Part shown: positions 11,654 through 22,615 of the stretch, piece after piece
Layout of the letters: every line of letters begins with the position of its first letter
Position numbering within the stretch: the first letter of the stretch is position 1
Origin: Panorpa germanica
Taxonomy: Eukaryota; Arthropoda; Insecta; Mecoptera; Panorpidae
Length of the DNA stretch: 64,000 nucleotides
Direction: 5' to 3'
NCBI GenBank assembly: GCA_963678705.1
Contig: OY783213.1
Span: forward strand, 14,512,451-14,576,450
Translations under genes and position numbers: made by a program
Notes under the pieces: model-generated
Database searches by the model: none
Seen by the model: only the letters and a program-made list of their open reading frames with translations
What the model was told of the DNA's origin: nothing

Positions 11654-11938
11654 CTAAATATTTAAATTTAAAAATTTAGTATTAACAGGAAAAGTTTTAA
11701 TCACATCTAATATTTCACTATTGAATTTCGATCTTTCTAAACTATAATTTATGCATTTAAATATAATATGATCCAAAATTCCTTCTTCACCACATTGACA
11801 TCTATCGTCGGATTTAATATTAATTTTGTACAGGTGACCTGGAGTTTTACAATGATTACTAATTCTGAATATAGTTGATATAATTTTGCGGGACTCATTT
11901 CTAAACCATCTTTTCTTACCTAAATTTGGATGAAACAT
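11654..11938 (-). pseudogene. Non-LTR retrotransposon ORF2 C-terminal fragment (family G)
   Basis: The minus strand encodes 94 residues including RKIISTIFRISNHCKTPGHL then YKINIKSDDRCQCGEEG and ILDHIIFKC. This is the C-terminal zinc-knuckle-like region (CxCG...H.FxC) that follows reverse transcriptase in Jockey-, R1- and I-type LINEs. Only the last part survives. Reverse transcriptase, endonuclease and the 5' part are absent. The frame differs in sequence from family F, so it is a separate LINE lineage. It is bounded on both sides by unrelated AT-rich DNA. Confidence 0.65.
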
Positions 11939-12414
11939 ATAATAATCTCTTCCTTTTAACTTGTTACGTATTTACCTATTATCTATGACCTATTTTGATA
12001 GTTTTTGAAAAATAAATCTAACCTTTTGCGCAACTAGCTTATTTTTTAAACATATTCTGGAAGTTGTTGTTAAACTGTGAACATATGAACTGTTAAACAT
12101 ATGAGTTTAATTATTTTAAAATTGACCACAAGGTTTTTATAAATAACGAAATCGAAATTTTGTAATTTTACCACGGGGTTTTTTGGAGGAAACACATTTT
12201 TATGAGCTGTAATTATAAATTTTTGGCATAAAGAGTCATGTAACAGTCTGTACATAATAAAATTCTAGACTATCACATTAAAATAAGTTTTAATAAGTGT
12301 AACGTTTTCTTCTTCATTTTTCGTTCATATGAGGAAATCCCAATAACTAGAGTCCGGATAAGGTAGTTTCTACAGTATATTCATGAAAATATAATCTCAC
12401 TCTTTATCTTGCAG
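11939..12414. other. Non-coding stretch upstream of the candidate exon
   Basis: Nothing recognised except the pyrimidine-rich CACTCTTTATCTTGCAG at 12,398-12,414, which would serve as splice acceptor for the next feature. Confidence 0.4.
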
Positions 12415-12484
12415 GTAGCTCTCAGTACAATGTTCTTGTACCAGATCGAACCGAAGAAGATGAACAGTATTACTTTCTTTACTG
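12415..12484 (+). CDS. Candidate internal coding exon (70 nt), unknown protein
   Basis: The segment is preceded by a strong acceptor (CTTTATCTTGCAG) and followed by a strong donor (TTTACTG then GTAAGTTT). Two of its three frames are open: one reads VALSTMFLYQIEPKKMNSIT then FFT, the other SSQYNVLVPDRTEEDEQYYF then LYW. In the first frame it ends in phase 1. The segment at 48,691 then completes the codon and continues NPCKKQRIKYTA before a TGA, giving a coherent C-terminus across a 36-kb intron. No family recognised. A pseudo-exon or an untranslated or lncRNA exon remains possible. Confidence 0.35.
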
Positions 12485-13034
12485 GTAAGTTTATAATTCA
12501 ATATTAATTTTGGTTATAAACCAACCTTAAAATTAGTAGGATTAATTTATATTTTCCACTAAAATATTAAATGAACTATTATTTCTAATACTTGACCTAT
12601 TCTTGTAATATTCCCACTGAAATTGTGGACTACAAACGGAATTCATATTTTCACATTTAATCAAAATAATATTACAGAGATTAAATTGATGAAAATCGCA
12701 TTCATATTCAATGTCATAAATTAACAATCATAAAAGTCAAATATCTGGTGTCGATTTACGAGTACCTACGCTTTATTTGAGTCAGTGTATGTGTTTGGAT
12801 GTGTGTGTGAATCGTACGCACAATGCAACGCCATAAAAACAACGCTTCAATACTTGTTTATGTTCACATTAAATTTGATTTGTGTTCGATCGGATCCGAA
12901 TCGATTGGACTTGTGACACGACCACCAGGCAATGAAGACCGCGTCAACTGTAATTATTGAATCCGTACTTCATTAAAAACAAATATTTATACAAAATATG
13001 TAACAGGTGTCTTAAAATATGTAATAGGTGTACT

Positions 13035-13246
13035 CGTGTAAAAGTACACGACACAGTCGACGAGAGCATTAAGGGTTGACGCTGACTGTAGTGTCTTCGA
13101 GCTCGATTCTCGGACCAGAGTTATATTTTCTGTTGTCATCAAGTTAAATTGATTATGTATATACATAATAATAAACTTATTCATAATACTTACGATAATT
13201 TATTGATGATAACTTAAGAACTCGCAGCATCGGAAATAAGACGCCG
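13035..13246 (+). mobile_element. SINE K, tRNA-derived, copy 2
   Basis: ACACAGTCGACGAGAGCATT resembles a tRNA A box and GAGCTCGATTCTCGG a B box. The body ATCAAGTTAAATTGAT and the end CGCAGCATCGGAAATAAG match the copy at 6932-7115. It directly abuts the mariner fragment that starts at 13,247. Confidence 0.6.
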
Positions 13247-13447
13247 TCAAAACTGGCTCAGAAGGCTCTCAAAATTGGCGTTTGTCAGAAATGACCTCTT
13301 TGTTAGACCCAATGAACCCTTTGTCTTACCGCCTAGCCATTTCTTCAGGTTTGGAAACAGGAAATAATCGCAGAGGGCTATATCTGAAAATATGGTGAAT
13401 GGGGTAGCAGTTTGTATCCCAATTTGACGTGCAGATATTGTTTTCAA
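13247..13447 (-). pseudogene. mariner-type transposase C-terminal fragment
   Basis: The minus strand reads TIFSDIALCDYFLFPNLKKW then LGGKTKGSLG. This matches the region around the third catalytic aspartate of mariner-family DD34D transposases, conserved as PYSPDLAPCDYFLFPNLKKWLGGK. The PDLAP part has changed to SDIAL. The fragment is only about 65 codons, lacking the helix-turn-helix DNA-binding domain and the first two catalytic aspartates. It is bounded by the SINE on one side and the family-M end on the other, so it is a dead relic. Confidence 0.75.
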
Positions 13448-13496
13448 TGGCTGTCAAAGAGAAAGTAAATGCGCTTAAATTAGCTTATAGCAAGTA

Positions 13497-14787
13497 ACCC
13501 AGTAAACAATTTGGTGAAGTGCCCTATTTAGTGACATTTCAATCACTATTTTACTTTTGCGCGGAAAATTCAAAGAGTCACTTAATTATCAAATAATCCT
13601 CGTATATAAGAAACTAGACTTAATAAGAAAAAAGCTGTCACTATACTATATATATATGAAAATTTAACCTGCGTATGTTTGTGCTCGCCAAATTTAACGG
13701 TTGATTGTCTTGAAATTTTGACGCGCATATTTTCGAAAATTTGTTTGATTCAACAAAATATGAGACTTTTTCAAATATCTGTTCACAAAATTTGAATGAG
13801 GTATTAATCCCAATTTACCTAATAAACATAAAATTAGTAAAGTAACAACACCAAGTTATTGAACGTATCGTATAACCCTCACCGCGAATCGGTTCGACGT
13901 ACTACCAGTATTACCTCCTACCATATCTATTTAACGCACTATTCTACGTGTTCATGTTTGTAGCTATACATACAGTTACGTACTACGTGCATGCAAACAT
14001 TTGGGACGCATAAAGTATTTAGCACAGTCAATCGTTGGGAAGTAATCTAGTTTACGAGGGAGAGGGAGAATGGAAATGTGAGGGAAAGCCGTTTTACTGT
14101 TTCGATAACCTCCTCCTTCTACACTGTGAGCGTGCTTTCATTAACCTGTTTCATCGCCTGCTTTAAATCTGGCTAACATATTGAGTATTACAATTAACAA
14201 CGTAAATTTATACGATTCGATTGGCAAGTTTTGTCGGAATGGTTATTCAACATTGTTGATACAACGAATGTTTTGCTATGGTTTAATCAACGGGATTTTC
14301 TAAAGATTAATCAGATAGAAAATTATCTTGAAACGCTACCACACACTAATTCCTAGCTTAATTTTCTACTATTAATAAAGAAATTGACCTGTAGTACAAC
14401 GTCCACACTTACTACTTCGCCACAAGCTAATTCCAAGGTTCGTAAATGCTGTTTTATTATTTCTGTGTTAACCTATCTCAATTTTAATCGAATCGAACAT
14501 AATTGTAACGTAACCAAGCAAAATATCTCGGTTACACATCGTTTGTACGGTCTTTGGAAAAACTAGATTTGAAAACCCCATCTTTTAGGTTGTCATAAAA
14601 GAGTTCATTTATAGTTCAGTTTCTCACATTTTTTCATATAAAATGTCTACTTTATCGGCTTCAAATGGCGAAATTACTCCACCTGTCGGAATACAAATGA
14701 AGATAAAGTTGATGCGAACTATAATTGAAGTGAAATAGTGATAGAAACGTCACTAAATAGGGCACTTCACCAAATTGTTTACTGGGT
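13497..14787. mobile_element. Family M inverted pair enclosing 1.1 kb
   Basis: CCCAGTAAACAATTTGGTGA begins at 13,498 and the same sequence, reversed, ends at 14,786. The inverted match extends about 60 bp inward and includes AGTGCCCTATTTAGTGAC. The right-hand copy (14,597-14,786) continues for about 190 bp with the interior of the family-M element at 18,352. Both outer flanks are TA. The enclosed DNA is AT-rich and non-coding. It contains a stretch near 13,690-13,740, TTAACGGTTGATTGTCTTGA, of the sort found in Helentron-like repeats. The pair could be two independent copies or one composite element with duplicated ends. Confidence 0.55.
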
Positions 14788-15099
14788 TAGAGTTTAGGGT
14801 GTTTCCTCAACCATCAACCAATTGGTTTTAAAATTCTTTTTAATTTAAACTACCAGTACCACAGCAGAATTTTGCGCTAGATGTTACCAAGATAGACCTG
14901 ATAAGGCCCTGTTAAGGAATGTAACGCAATTGTAATGCAATGCTAGTAATGAATACCTCATGAGGATCATACTGGACAAATCCTGTGAGGTTCTAGTAAG
15001 GTAACGTTGTATAATTTATTAATGCAATCAAAAATGTAATAAAGATTAACAATCTCAGTCTTGATCTGTATTTACAGTGACGTAACAATTTCTTTCACG
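14788..15099. other. Short non-coding stretch
   Basis: No feature recognised between the family-M end and the diverged family-E copy. Confidence 0.4.
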
Positions 15100-15530
15100 A
15101 TTATGTTTGTGAACTAATTTTTATGGGGGTCGTTTTTTTAAATTTCCGATTGAAATAAAGGTTAGTATATGCATATTGCCGTTTTTACTTTTTTAGATAT
15201 TCAAATGTTCACGAAGATATTGCTATTTCAAATTTGAATTTCAGTTTTACCGCTTATTTTACCTCTACATATGACGTCACAGAAGACAGGATAATATAAA
15301 ACTTGATGTGATACACAACTCAGTTGTTAGTAGTAAATGACGTATCATACAGACCCTCGTATATATCTCTGTTGTATAAAAGAGATAGCAAATTATCGGA
15401 TCACTATTAATTAATCTCATAAAATATTACGACTAATTACAAAATAATTGGATATTTGAAGTCTTTGAAGCTAATTTTATTAATATCTTGTACACTTTCA
15501 TAGAAATTCCGTCATGATGCACAAGTTCAT
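15100..15530 (+). mobile_element. Family E element, diverged copy
   Basis: The left part (GGGGGTCGTTTTTTTAAATT, then TTAGATATTCAAATGTTCAC and GAAGATATTGCTATTTC) and the right part (AAAATAATTGGATATTTGAA, then TAGAAATTCCGTCATG) correspond to the two halves of family E seen at 49,050-50,036, with many substitutions. The minus-strand open frame at 15,433-15,618 lies inside it and is not a gene. Confidence 0.5.
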
Positions 15531-16340
15531 TGTTCTGACTAGGACACTGTCGGGTAAGCCCTTTTAAATCATGCCATGTGAACGCTTGATCGAGGGTCTC
15601 ATGCATCTCAAACAACATTCCTGCTCGAGTACTGTTTGAAACTTATAAAATCATCTATTTTAAATGAATCAACTATACGAAACAAATAGTAATTTGAATA
15701 TATAAAATAATTCGAACAGTTATTATTTGGACTAGACTAACTAAACTAGTCATTCTGCGTAGTAGCACGGTCCTGCCACCTATCGACTAGTGACACGTAT
15801 TTCAGTTCAATATCAGTTTACCATAATTTCGTATTATCTAAATATCTAATTAGTATAATTTGATAATTTTCATTTATATTTGTTATCATCGATGTGTACA
15901 GTAGTACAGAGTGGTTGAAGCACAATGAATAAATAATATGAATTTAATACTGGAACATGGCAATGAGTGTACTTTATGGAATCATACCGAATCCGATCGC
16001 AGCGCTAACCCTACATAGTGGACACAATCTGCATTATATTTCTTCGGGGAGACATTTGGCTAATCTAAAGCTGATTGGCTCATTTGCCAGTCAAATAATT
16101 GTCGGTTTGTACAGTGTGTCCATTTTGACATAATGCCGTATTCTGAGCATAATTCTCCAAAAAGTATGAATGTAGAAATTTATAACGTAAAAACACTATA
16201 AACCTGATGTGTTTACATCATTTTCAATTAATAATTTTATAAATTTTGGAATTACGTTTTATAATCATATCTTATTGGAATAATATGACCTGTTCGTATA
16301 TAAAAACCAAAATTAGGAATGTTGTAAATTCTCGGTCTTG
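15531..16340. other. Non-coding stretch
   Basis: No supported gene and no repeat shared elsewhere in the window. Confidence 0.4.
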
Positions 16341-16667
16341 TAGGGGCCTCGCATCCTCTCCGAACAAGTAGAAAAATTCATAATTATATATGTATTTGAA
16401 TCTCGCACTTGCATCGCAGCGTATATCTTTTAAGGCATTCATGTACCTTAGTTTTCATCATTAATATTTGTCGGCTTTGTGCTTGTTAACTTTTATAAAT
16501 CTTCCAATATGAAATTTAAAACTCTACATTTATTTATTTAAAACTTTTGTATTTCTCGTCAATCATCATCAAAAATACTTACTTTCAATTTACATAAATT
16601 ACACACAGAAGAAGTGCCTCGCAAAGTTCTGCTGCCCCGGGCCTCGCAATGGCTAAGGCCGCCCCTA
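16341..16667. mobile_element. Family H hAT-type mini-element, copy 2
   Basis: Left TAGGGGCCTCGCATCC. Right end reversed TAGGGGCGGCCTTAGCCATT, then GCGAGGCCC. The interior is about 85-90% similar by eye to 8462-8755. It is non-coding. No 8-bp target duplication is visible, so one end may have been altered. Confidence 0.6.
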
Positions 16668-16676
16668 CTTATACCC

Positions 16677-16807
16677 TAAACGCCTTACAAATAAACCAGT
16701 TATAAAATTTATGCCAGGTAAAACTGATAATAAGTTATTAACACTTATGTAATAATCAGTTTATACCTGGTTTAAATTTTATAACAGGTTTATTTTTAAG
16801 GCGTTTA
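16677..16807. mobile_element. Palindromic MITE (131 bp), family P
   Basis: TAAACGCCTTACAAATAAAC at the left and its reverse at the right (GTTTATTTTTAAGGCGTTTA) bound two arms of about 60 bp. The arms share CAGTTATAAAATTTATGCCA-like sequence and are separated by only about 8 bases (TATTAACA). The whole unit would fold into one long hairpin. TA at both termini suggests a TA-targeting element. It lies 9 bases from the end of the family-H copy. Confidence 0.75.
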
Positions 16808-17299
16808 ATCTATAACAATCTTATATCATAAATATTACAAAATGCTTAAAGAATATTCAATATCGTCTGAAGTTTTCCTTTTATAGAAATTAATACATTT
16901 CAAATGTCACAAAAAGCAGTATTAAACAGCGAGTTTTTCACTGAAATTGAAAAAAAAATAAGCTTAACAAATTCTAATAATATACTTAAAACATAGAAAG
17001 AAGTAAACAAATACAAAATGTTATAAATATAAGATGATAAGGTAAAGTCAACAAAAAAATAATTTCGAAAACGTTTTAAAGGATCAGTGAATATTGCGTT
17101 TGAAATTAATGCTCATTTTGGTCCGATATTAACTAATCATACCGCCGCGGTACATGAACTAAATCTACATTAAACTAGAATTTATATTTAGTTGGAAACT
17201 AGCTTAATATTTATGTGCCTAAATCTACTTTAATTTTTATATTTATACAGTACAGTGCGTTAACGAAATAACATTTTATAAATAAATATATATATATAC
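16808..17299. other. Non-coding AT-rich stretch ending in (TA)n
   Basis: Nothing recognised except a short TA run at about 17,287-17,297 next to the family-A insertion. Confidence 0.4.
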
Positions 17300-17634
17300 A
17301 CTAGCTGTCCCGGCCACGCGTTGCTGTGCCTAACGCTCTATGTTACATTACATAGCGCCATCTATTGAATATTTACTCAATCTAGTCAACAGAATATTTA
17401 CTCAATCTAGTCAACAGATGTCGCCATCATCGTCGCCAGATGTCATATGTCATATACAGATAATTAATAGACAAATAATTTGCAATAAGATAAATAAATT
17501 GAGATGTAAGCTATCCTATCTTTCAAGTTGGATCAAACTGCACACGGTGTACAAATTTGATTAAAATCGGTTAAGTAGTTTAGGAGTCCATCGCGGACAG
17601 ACAACGTGACACGTAATTTATATATATTAAGATA
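17300..17634 (+). mobile_element. Family A interspersed element, copy 2
   Basis: Begins ACTAGCTGTCCCGGCCACGC and ends TTATATATATTAAGAT. It contains two tandem copies of the 25-bp unit with core ATATTTACTCAATCTAGTCA. Nearly identical to copies at 7357-7691 (reverse) and 36,485-36,841. The plus-strand open frame over it is not a gene. Confidence 0.7.
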
Positions 17635-18351
17635 TATTAGTTATGCAGATATCATTACATATACAGTACATTTGTCCACATCATAATTTAGTCCAACGCA
17701 AGGCAAGACAAGGCAATGCAAGACAATGCTATATGCATGTAATAAATACAAGTCTTTTCTATTCTTTTATTACAAAATACCATTGCATCTATCCGAATAA
17801 CATAAATACAATATAAAGAAATCCGGACTACTGGTGCCTGGTATTACTTTAATAAAGATTACTCCTCATTTCCATTAGAGGTACTAAGTAAACCATGGAC
17901 CACACGACATCAGAAGTGGGATAGAGAATATGAAGGGGGTTGGGATGCTCGGAAACCGGAAAAGCCAACCCAAAGAGAATTATTTTAAGAAATAACATTT
18001 GCATTTTTGTGCATTTAACAGTAAATCAACTACGTCATTAAGTTTTTGGTCTCCTTGGGTCTCTTCTACAACTCTGCAAACGAACGGGGTGAGGGGAAGA
18101 GATGAAGGACCCGTCCCGTAACCGCGAAGAAAGAACTAAGAAAAGTATTGTATTTATAAAGAAAGCCATATAATATAATTTCGTTTTGCATATTTTGTTT
18201 ACTGTTTTATTTTTAATTTGTTTAAATATATTCAAGAGTACAGTGTTTTTAAATAAATGTACTTCAGGAAGTTGATAGTTATATGAGCAAGACACACACA
18301 CACACATAAAAAAACGTCTTTACTCTTAGACAGAGAAAACCTACAAAGAGA
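17635..18351. other. Non-coding stretch
   Basis: No gene supported. Contains a short CAAGGCAATGCAAGACAATG repeat near 17,709-17,727 and an (AC)n run at 18,291-18,306. Confidence 0.4.
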
Positions 18352-18603
18352 CCCAGTAAACAATTTGGTGAAGTGCCCTATTTAGTGACGTTTCTATCAC
18401 TATTTTACTTCAATTATAGCTCGCATCAACTTTATCTTCATTTGTATTCCGACAGGTGGAGTAATTTCACCATTTGTAGGCGATAAAATAGACATTTTAT
18501 ATGAAAAAATGTGAGAAACTGAACTATAAATGAACTTTCATGACAAAAAAATCATGACGCATCTTCAATATGATGTCAAAGTGACTCCAAAATGTTTACT
18601 GGG
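18352..18603 (+). mobile_element. Family M mini-transposon, complete copy (252 bp)
   Basis: Left end CCCAGTAAACAATTTGG, right end reversed CCCAGTAAACATTTTGGAG. The body, which includes TTCATTTGTATTCCGACAGG, matches 14,597-14,786 in reverse. The terminal inverted repeats are about 17 bp. Non-coding. Confidence 0.7.
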
Positions 18604-18845
18604 GAGCGATGAATTCGTTTTGAATCATTTTATACTAAGTCAGTTAGATTTTCTATATATAAAGTTAACCCTGCGTGTGCAGACTGGGTCTTTTAGGGAA
18701 CAGTTGAAATTTCAAACTCCTATTTCTCTCCCATGAGTACAGATCGCGCTCCATCTATGCCCTCTAAAAGATCTAGGTAGTGGTAGGGACTTAAGGTTCC
18801 AGCAGCGTCCGGATCTGGCAGTTTACTGACAAAGGCGAGCCAGTA

Positions 18846-19542
18846 TATATTGTGTCTTCGAACAAGAGCGGTCATTTTAAATCAATAGAAAAACACAATA
18901 TTTCCATGTAGACCGGGCGCTAGAGGTAAGTGAGTATGCAAAATGTGAGGACCGAATTCCACCAATGGATTTAAGTTAAGAAAAGGTCAAAAATTAATCA
19001 TGCGGTCAAATATTTGTTCCATTTTTTTTACCCCTTTACTCTTATTTGTAAAGCAAATGTATTGAGTACAATCTATAAAATCATTTTAATGATTATTTCA
19101 GTAATAATTTATACTTTCTTCTAATGGTGAAAGTGAGGATGGATTGTTAAATGAAAAAAATAAAAGAAAATTTATTGAATGTTTTTGACTCCAAAAACTT
19201 TATAGAAATATCGTCATATCTGTCGAATATTACATCTACTCTCTTCACGTCAGGCAACGTAAAAAATTGCATAATTTTTTGCGGTCCCATCCCATGGTGG
19301 CAAGATGTGTTTTGTTATTATTTGGGGTCTCAGGTATAAGAATCCAACCATAGTTGCCGGTCCTCACATTTTGCATACTCAACTACCTATAGCGCCTGCA
19401 CTAATGAAAATAAGTGATATTTTTATTTTAATATAAAGTACAAACTCTGAAGTTAGTAACGAAACACAATATCTGCCCAATGTCACCGAAATAAGCGTTT
19501 TTCTATTGATTTTAAATAACTGCTCCTGTTGAAACCTTCATA
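18846..19542 (+). mobile_element. Family C mini-transposon, copy 2, interrupted
   Basis: The ends TCTTCGAACAAGAGCGGTCA and, reversed, TTTCAACAGGAGCAGTTATT match family C. The internal GAAGTTAGTAACGAAACACA matches copy 1. The copy is split at 18,908/19,404 by the nested element below. Just to the right, at 19,546-19,562, a second TIR-like piece (CCGCTCTTGTTGAAAGG) repeats the end. Confidence 0.7.
18909..19403. mobile_element. Nested inverted-repeat element (495 bp) with ATG target duplication
   Basis: Left end TAGACCGGGCGCTAGAGG and reversed right end TAGTGCAGGCGCTATAGG both continue GTATGCAAAATGTGAGGACC, giving terminal inverted repeats of about 45 bp. ATG stands on each side (18,906-18,908 and 19,404-19,406). 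Removing the element and one ATG restores the family-C sequence found at 2165 (CCATGAAAA), so the boundaries are secure. The interior is AT-rich, with only a 62-codon frame of no recognisable content. Confidence 0.75.
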
Positions 19543-19562
19543 AAATTCCGCTCTTGTTGAAA

Positions 19563-20771
19563 GGCGCTTTATTATGACTTAGTTACCTATAAAACGTAGG
19601 CGCAGCACAACTTTTAAATCGTATTGCAACAAAACAACATCCTAATATTTTAAATTAGCTTCAGAACGAAGCAGCAAAATCTTACAATTTAAACGCCTCA
19701 TACGCAACATAATCGCTCTAAACGGGAGTTCTACGCCGCCACAATTTACGCGCACATATTTCACCTCATTATCCTAAATTAACGTGAACATATTTATTAC
19801 GATTTGTAAGTAGTCACATAACTATAACCTGTCAAACAAGAATATTTACGTTAGCGTTACAGCAACGGCAAAGTTTAACTTTGAATTAAACAGAAGTTTC
19901 GTTGAAAATCACTCGTTATAAATGAGCCCCTAAATGTCGCACCGAAAATCTAATGTACAACAATTCATATAAGGGGGAGTTTGTGTTATAATATATGCTC
20001 TTAAACATTCTAAGTAAATATATCATCATTTATATAACATTACATATAACTTATGCATGTGATTATACCACTAAACATGTATTTTGTGTTAAACATGCAT
20101 AATACACTCTCCTCCCGTTGTACCCCCTTCATTCCCGTAAACCCTGCGTTGTTTCTATCGTCTACACGGAACAGGGGTAGCGGGTGGGATAAGATGCTTA
20201 GTTCAAGACATCTTGATTTATAAACCTGCTTCGGGTGTATGTAATACACGCTGCCTTGTTGTTGCTGTTGCTGTCCTGCTCTATTCCATACGACTACAAC
20301 TGCTTTAACTTGTAAACACATATAAACTTTTGGTCAAATAACGTCACCATTATATTTTGCATGGGCCTCTAGAAGTTTGAGGAGGAAAGAGTAAGGGGGT
20401 AGTGGGTGAAGTTGACAACGAATGTACCCGCATATATACAGACGGATGAAGTCAGAAACTCTGTGATTATTATAGTAATGATAACATAGACTTGTGGATA
20501 GTTTTAAGTTAGTTGGAAATATTGACTTGTAGAACTGTGTTTGGTCATTAGGGATTTGTGAACATTTTAAGAACGCATTGGATTTATCGTATCAAGCATG
20601 GAAAAGAAGGAAAGTGGGAGCAAAGACTTATGCAGTGCAGCTCCGGTTTTCAGTATTAGTCATCTAATAATCTAAAATTAGAGAATCATGATATTTGTTT
20701 GACGCAATTTTTAATAGATTCCTTGTCTGTTTGGATACTTACCAGGGGGGGTGGGGGAGATTTTCTTTTAT
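19563..20771. other. Non-coding stretch with one glutamine-repeat open frame
   Basis: On the minus strand 20,321-20,040 is open for 93 codons and includes GQQQQQQGSVYYIHPKQVYK. The CAA/CAG run is a simple repeat and no domain is recognised, so I do not call a gene. A G-run (GGGGGGGTGGGGGAG) lies at about 20,743-20,759. Confidence 0.4.
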
Positions 20772-21340
20772 TCATTTATATTAATGTACAACATATTATG
20801 TTAATTATGTGAATATTCGAAGTTGATTGGAGTAAAACTGTCGGAGATATAAAGTTTTAAATCTTCTTCTGGTCTGGTTTTGTCTTTCTTTGAAACTTTT
20901 TTTTTCTCAAACTTAGCTTTTTCAGAGTTAATGTTCTCTCTAGTTGAAAATCTACTGCCCTTTACATAAATGCCGAGGTAACGCTGTCGAGTTTTTTTTT
21001 TAATTTTAAGGTATTTTAAAATAACAAAGTTTCTGACTTTTGTCATGAAAAATCGGTATTTTGACTCCTAAGTGCTATAGAAAATTTAAAAATTAATAAC
21101 TGGGCTACTTATAAACTAACGAAATCATTTTGGTCTTTTGATTTCAAATAATACAGTGATCAGTTATGAGTGGCACCGCATTGTTAATTTTTTTTGTGAC
21201 GTCTGCGGAGATTCGCTGTCAATGCCTCATTTATTGATATTTATTTATAAAAATTTCACAAAGTATTCTTTAAATGTTATTTTATCATATAGTAATTATA
21301 TAAATAATTATATATTAACTGAGTTGTGAAAAAAAATTAT
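20772..21340 (+). repeat. Family I interspersed repeat, copy 1
   Basis: About 570 bp aligned with 62,923-63,520 in the same orientation. Shared blocks include AAAACTGTCGGAGATATA, ATAAATGCCGAGGTAACGCT, GAAATCATTTTGGT, GAGTGGCACCGCA and TTTCACAAAGTATTCTTTAA. There are no clear terminal repeats, tail or coding capacity. Copy 2 has about 35 extra bases after CTACTGC. Class unknown. Confidence 0.65.
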
Positions 21341-22439
21341 CGAAAATATGCTTTTTTGTATCAATTTCACCTTAACGTCAATTGGGGAATCGATTTCATT
21401 TGTTGTCACCTATAACGATATCCATTCATGCGTGTCATACAATCCTGTGTACGTTTACCTTAATAATATAATAGCTACAAATCTTGCAAAATATATAAAG
21501 TTTTCTTAAAAAAACACATAATAAAATAACAGTTACCGAATGCAATGATAGATGATAAGATACAAAATCACTTCGCAATAAAAAAAGAAGGCCCGTTACT
21601 ATTAACTTTGTAAGATTGACTGGATATAATAGAATTAGATATTAAGATGAATCAAAAATATTTGATGTATGTGAACCTACTGCTCCCTCTCTCTCTCTCT
21701 TTGGGTGGAAGTAGAGGACTGAAAGTTATTTATGATATTAAAATTGAAAATACACTCAAAATACAATAAAAACATTGAAGTCATACAATATAATTTAAAT
21801 CGTGTAATTTAAAATGAAAAACCAATAAAACTAAAATAATGGCTATTATAGAAATAAATTTTAATATAAACATTTTAGTAAAATCTTATCCAATAAATTT
21901 CGTATATGCCATGACGTTGTATCCTAGTATCCCTGTATTCCTGTATTCCCGTATAGAACTAGCGAGTTAGCGTTATTTCACTCTGACGCTGCTTACTGTT
22001 TATATTCCAAGTTGGAAAACAATGTCCCATGGTCGACGGTCGTGCCCCATAGATAATACTTAGTAAAACCTTCACAAAATGGTCAGCCAAGAATAACGAC
22101 TAACGACCAGCACCTGCGGGCCAATAAACAAACTTAGCGTTGTGTATTAAACGACATAACGGCCGTTACGACGCCCGCAAATATATGAGCCTAACGGACT
22201 GCAACCATTTCACATTAAGGACTTTGCAAATTACATCTGAAGAATCATATCATATGGGACTAAGTTTATTTTTAATTGTTATTGAGAAATAGTAATTATT
22301 TTTTCTTTAAAATAAAAACTATAAATATTAATGACATTTATTTTAGTCCTATCGACCCATTGGTGCTTGATTCCTGAACTTGAGCTTTTGTGATCATTTC
22401 TCGGTTTAGCTCAATTTTCAAAGTTTGGTTACCTTCAGG
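21341..22439. other. Non-coding stretch
   Basis: No gene supported. (CT)n run at about 21,683-21,701. A purine/pyrimidine-balanced block at 21,960-22,210 is GC-richer but has no stable frame. Confidence 0.4.
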
Positions 22440-22615
22440 TTTAGTTGATTATGGGCTTATCATAAACTTATTAGGTAGAGATGTAGGTCACATATATGAA
22501 ATTTCGACTTATAAAAACTACTAACGTAGTAGGAGCCCGTTCATGATAGGGCTCAGCATCTGAAACACTCCTAAATAACATTAAATAACTCAAAAAAAGA
22601 AAAGCAAAATATATA
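22440..22615 (+). mobile_element. SINE K, 3' part only
   Basis: TTCATGATAGGGCTCAGCAT followed by CTGAAACACTCC and ACATTAAATAACTC matches the end of the SINE at 7045-7100. An A-rich tail follows (CAAAAAAAGAAAAGC). The tRNA-like head is missing. Confidence 0.45.

Noticed and set aside
6345-13246. Functional tRNA gene from the A/B-box-like motifs
   Set aside because: The cloverleaf cannot be formed: the acceptor and anticodon stems do not pair, and the unit repeats with A-rich tails, which indicates a SINE.
17340-17564. 74-codon plus-strand open frame
   Set aside because: Falls wholly inside family A, and its frame is not preserved in the other copies.
20040-20321. Minus-strand 93-codon frame with six glutamines
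   Set aside because: The glutamine run comes from a trinucleotide repeat. No splice context or domain supports a gene.
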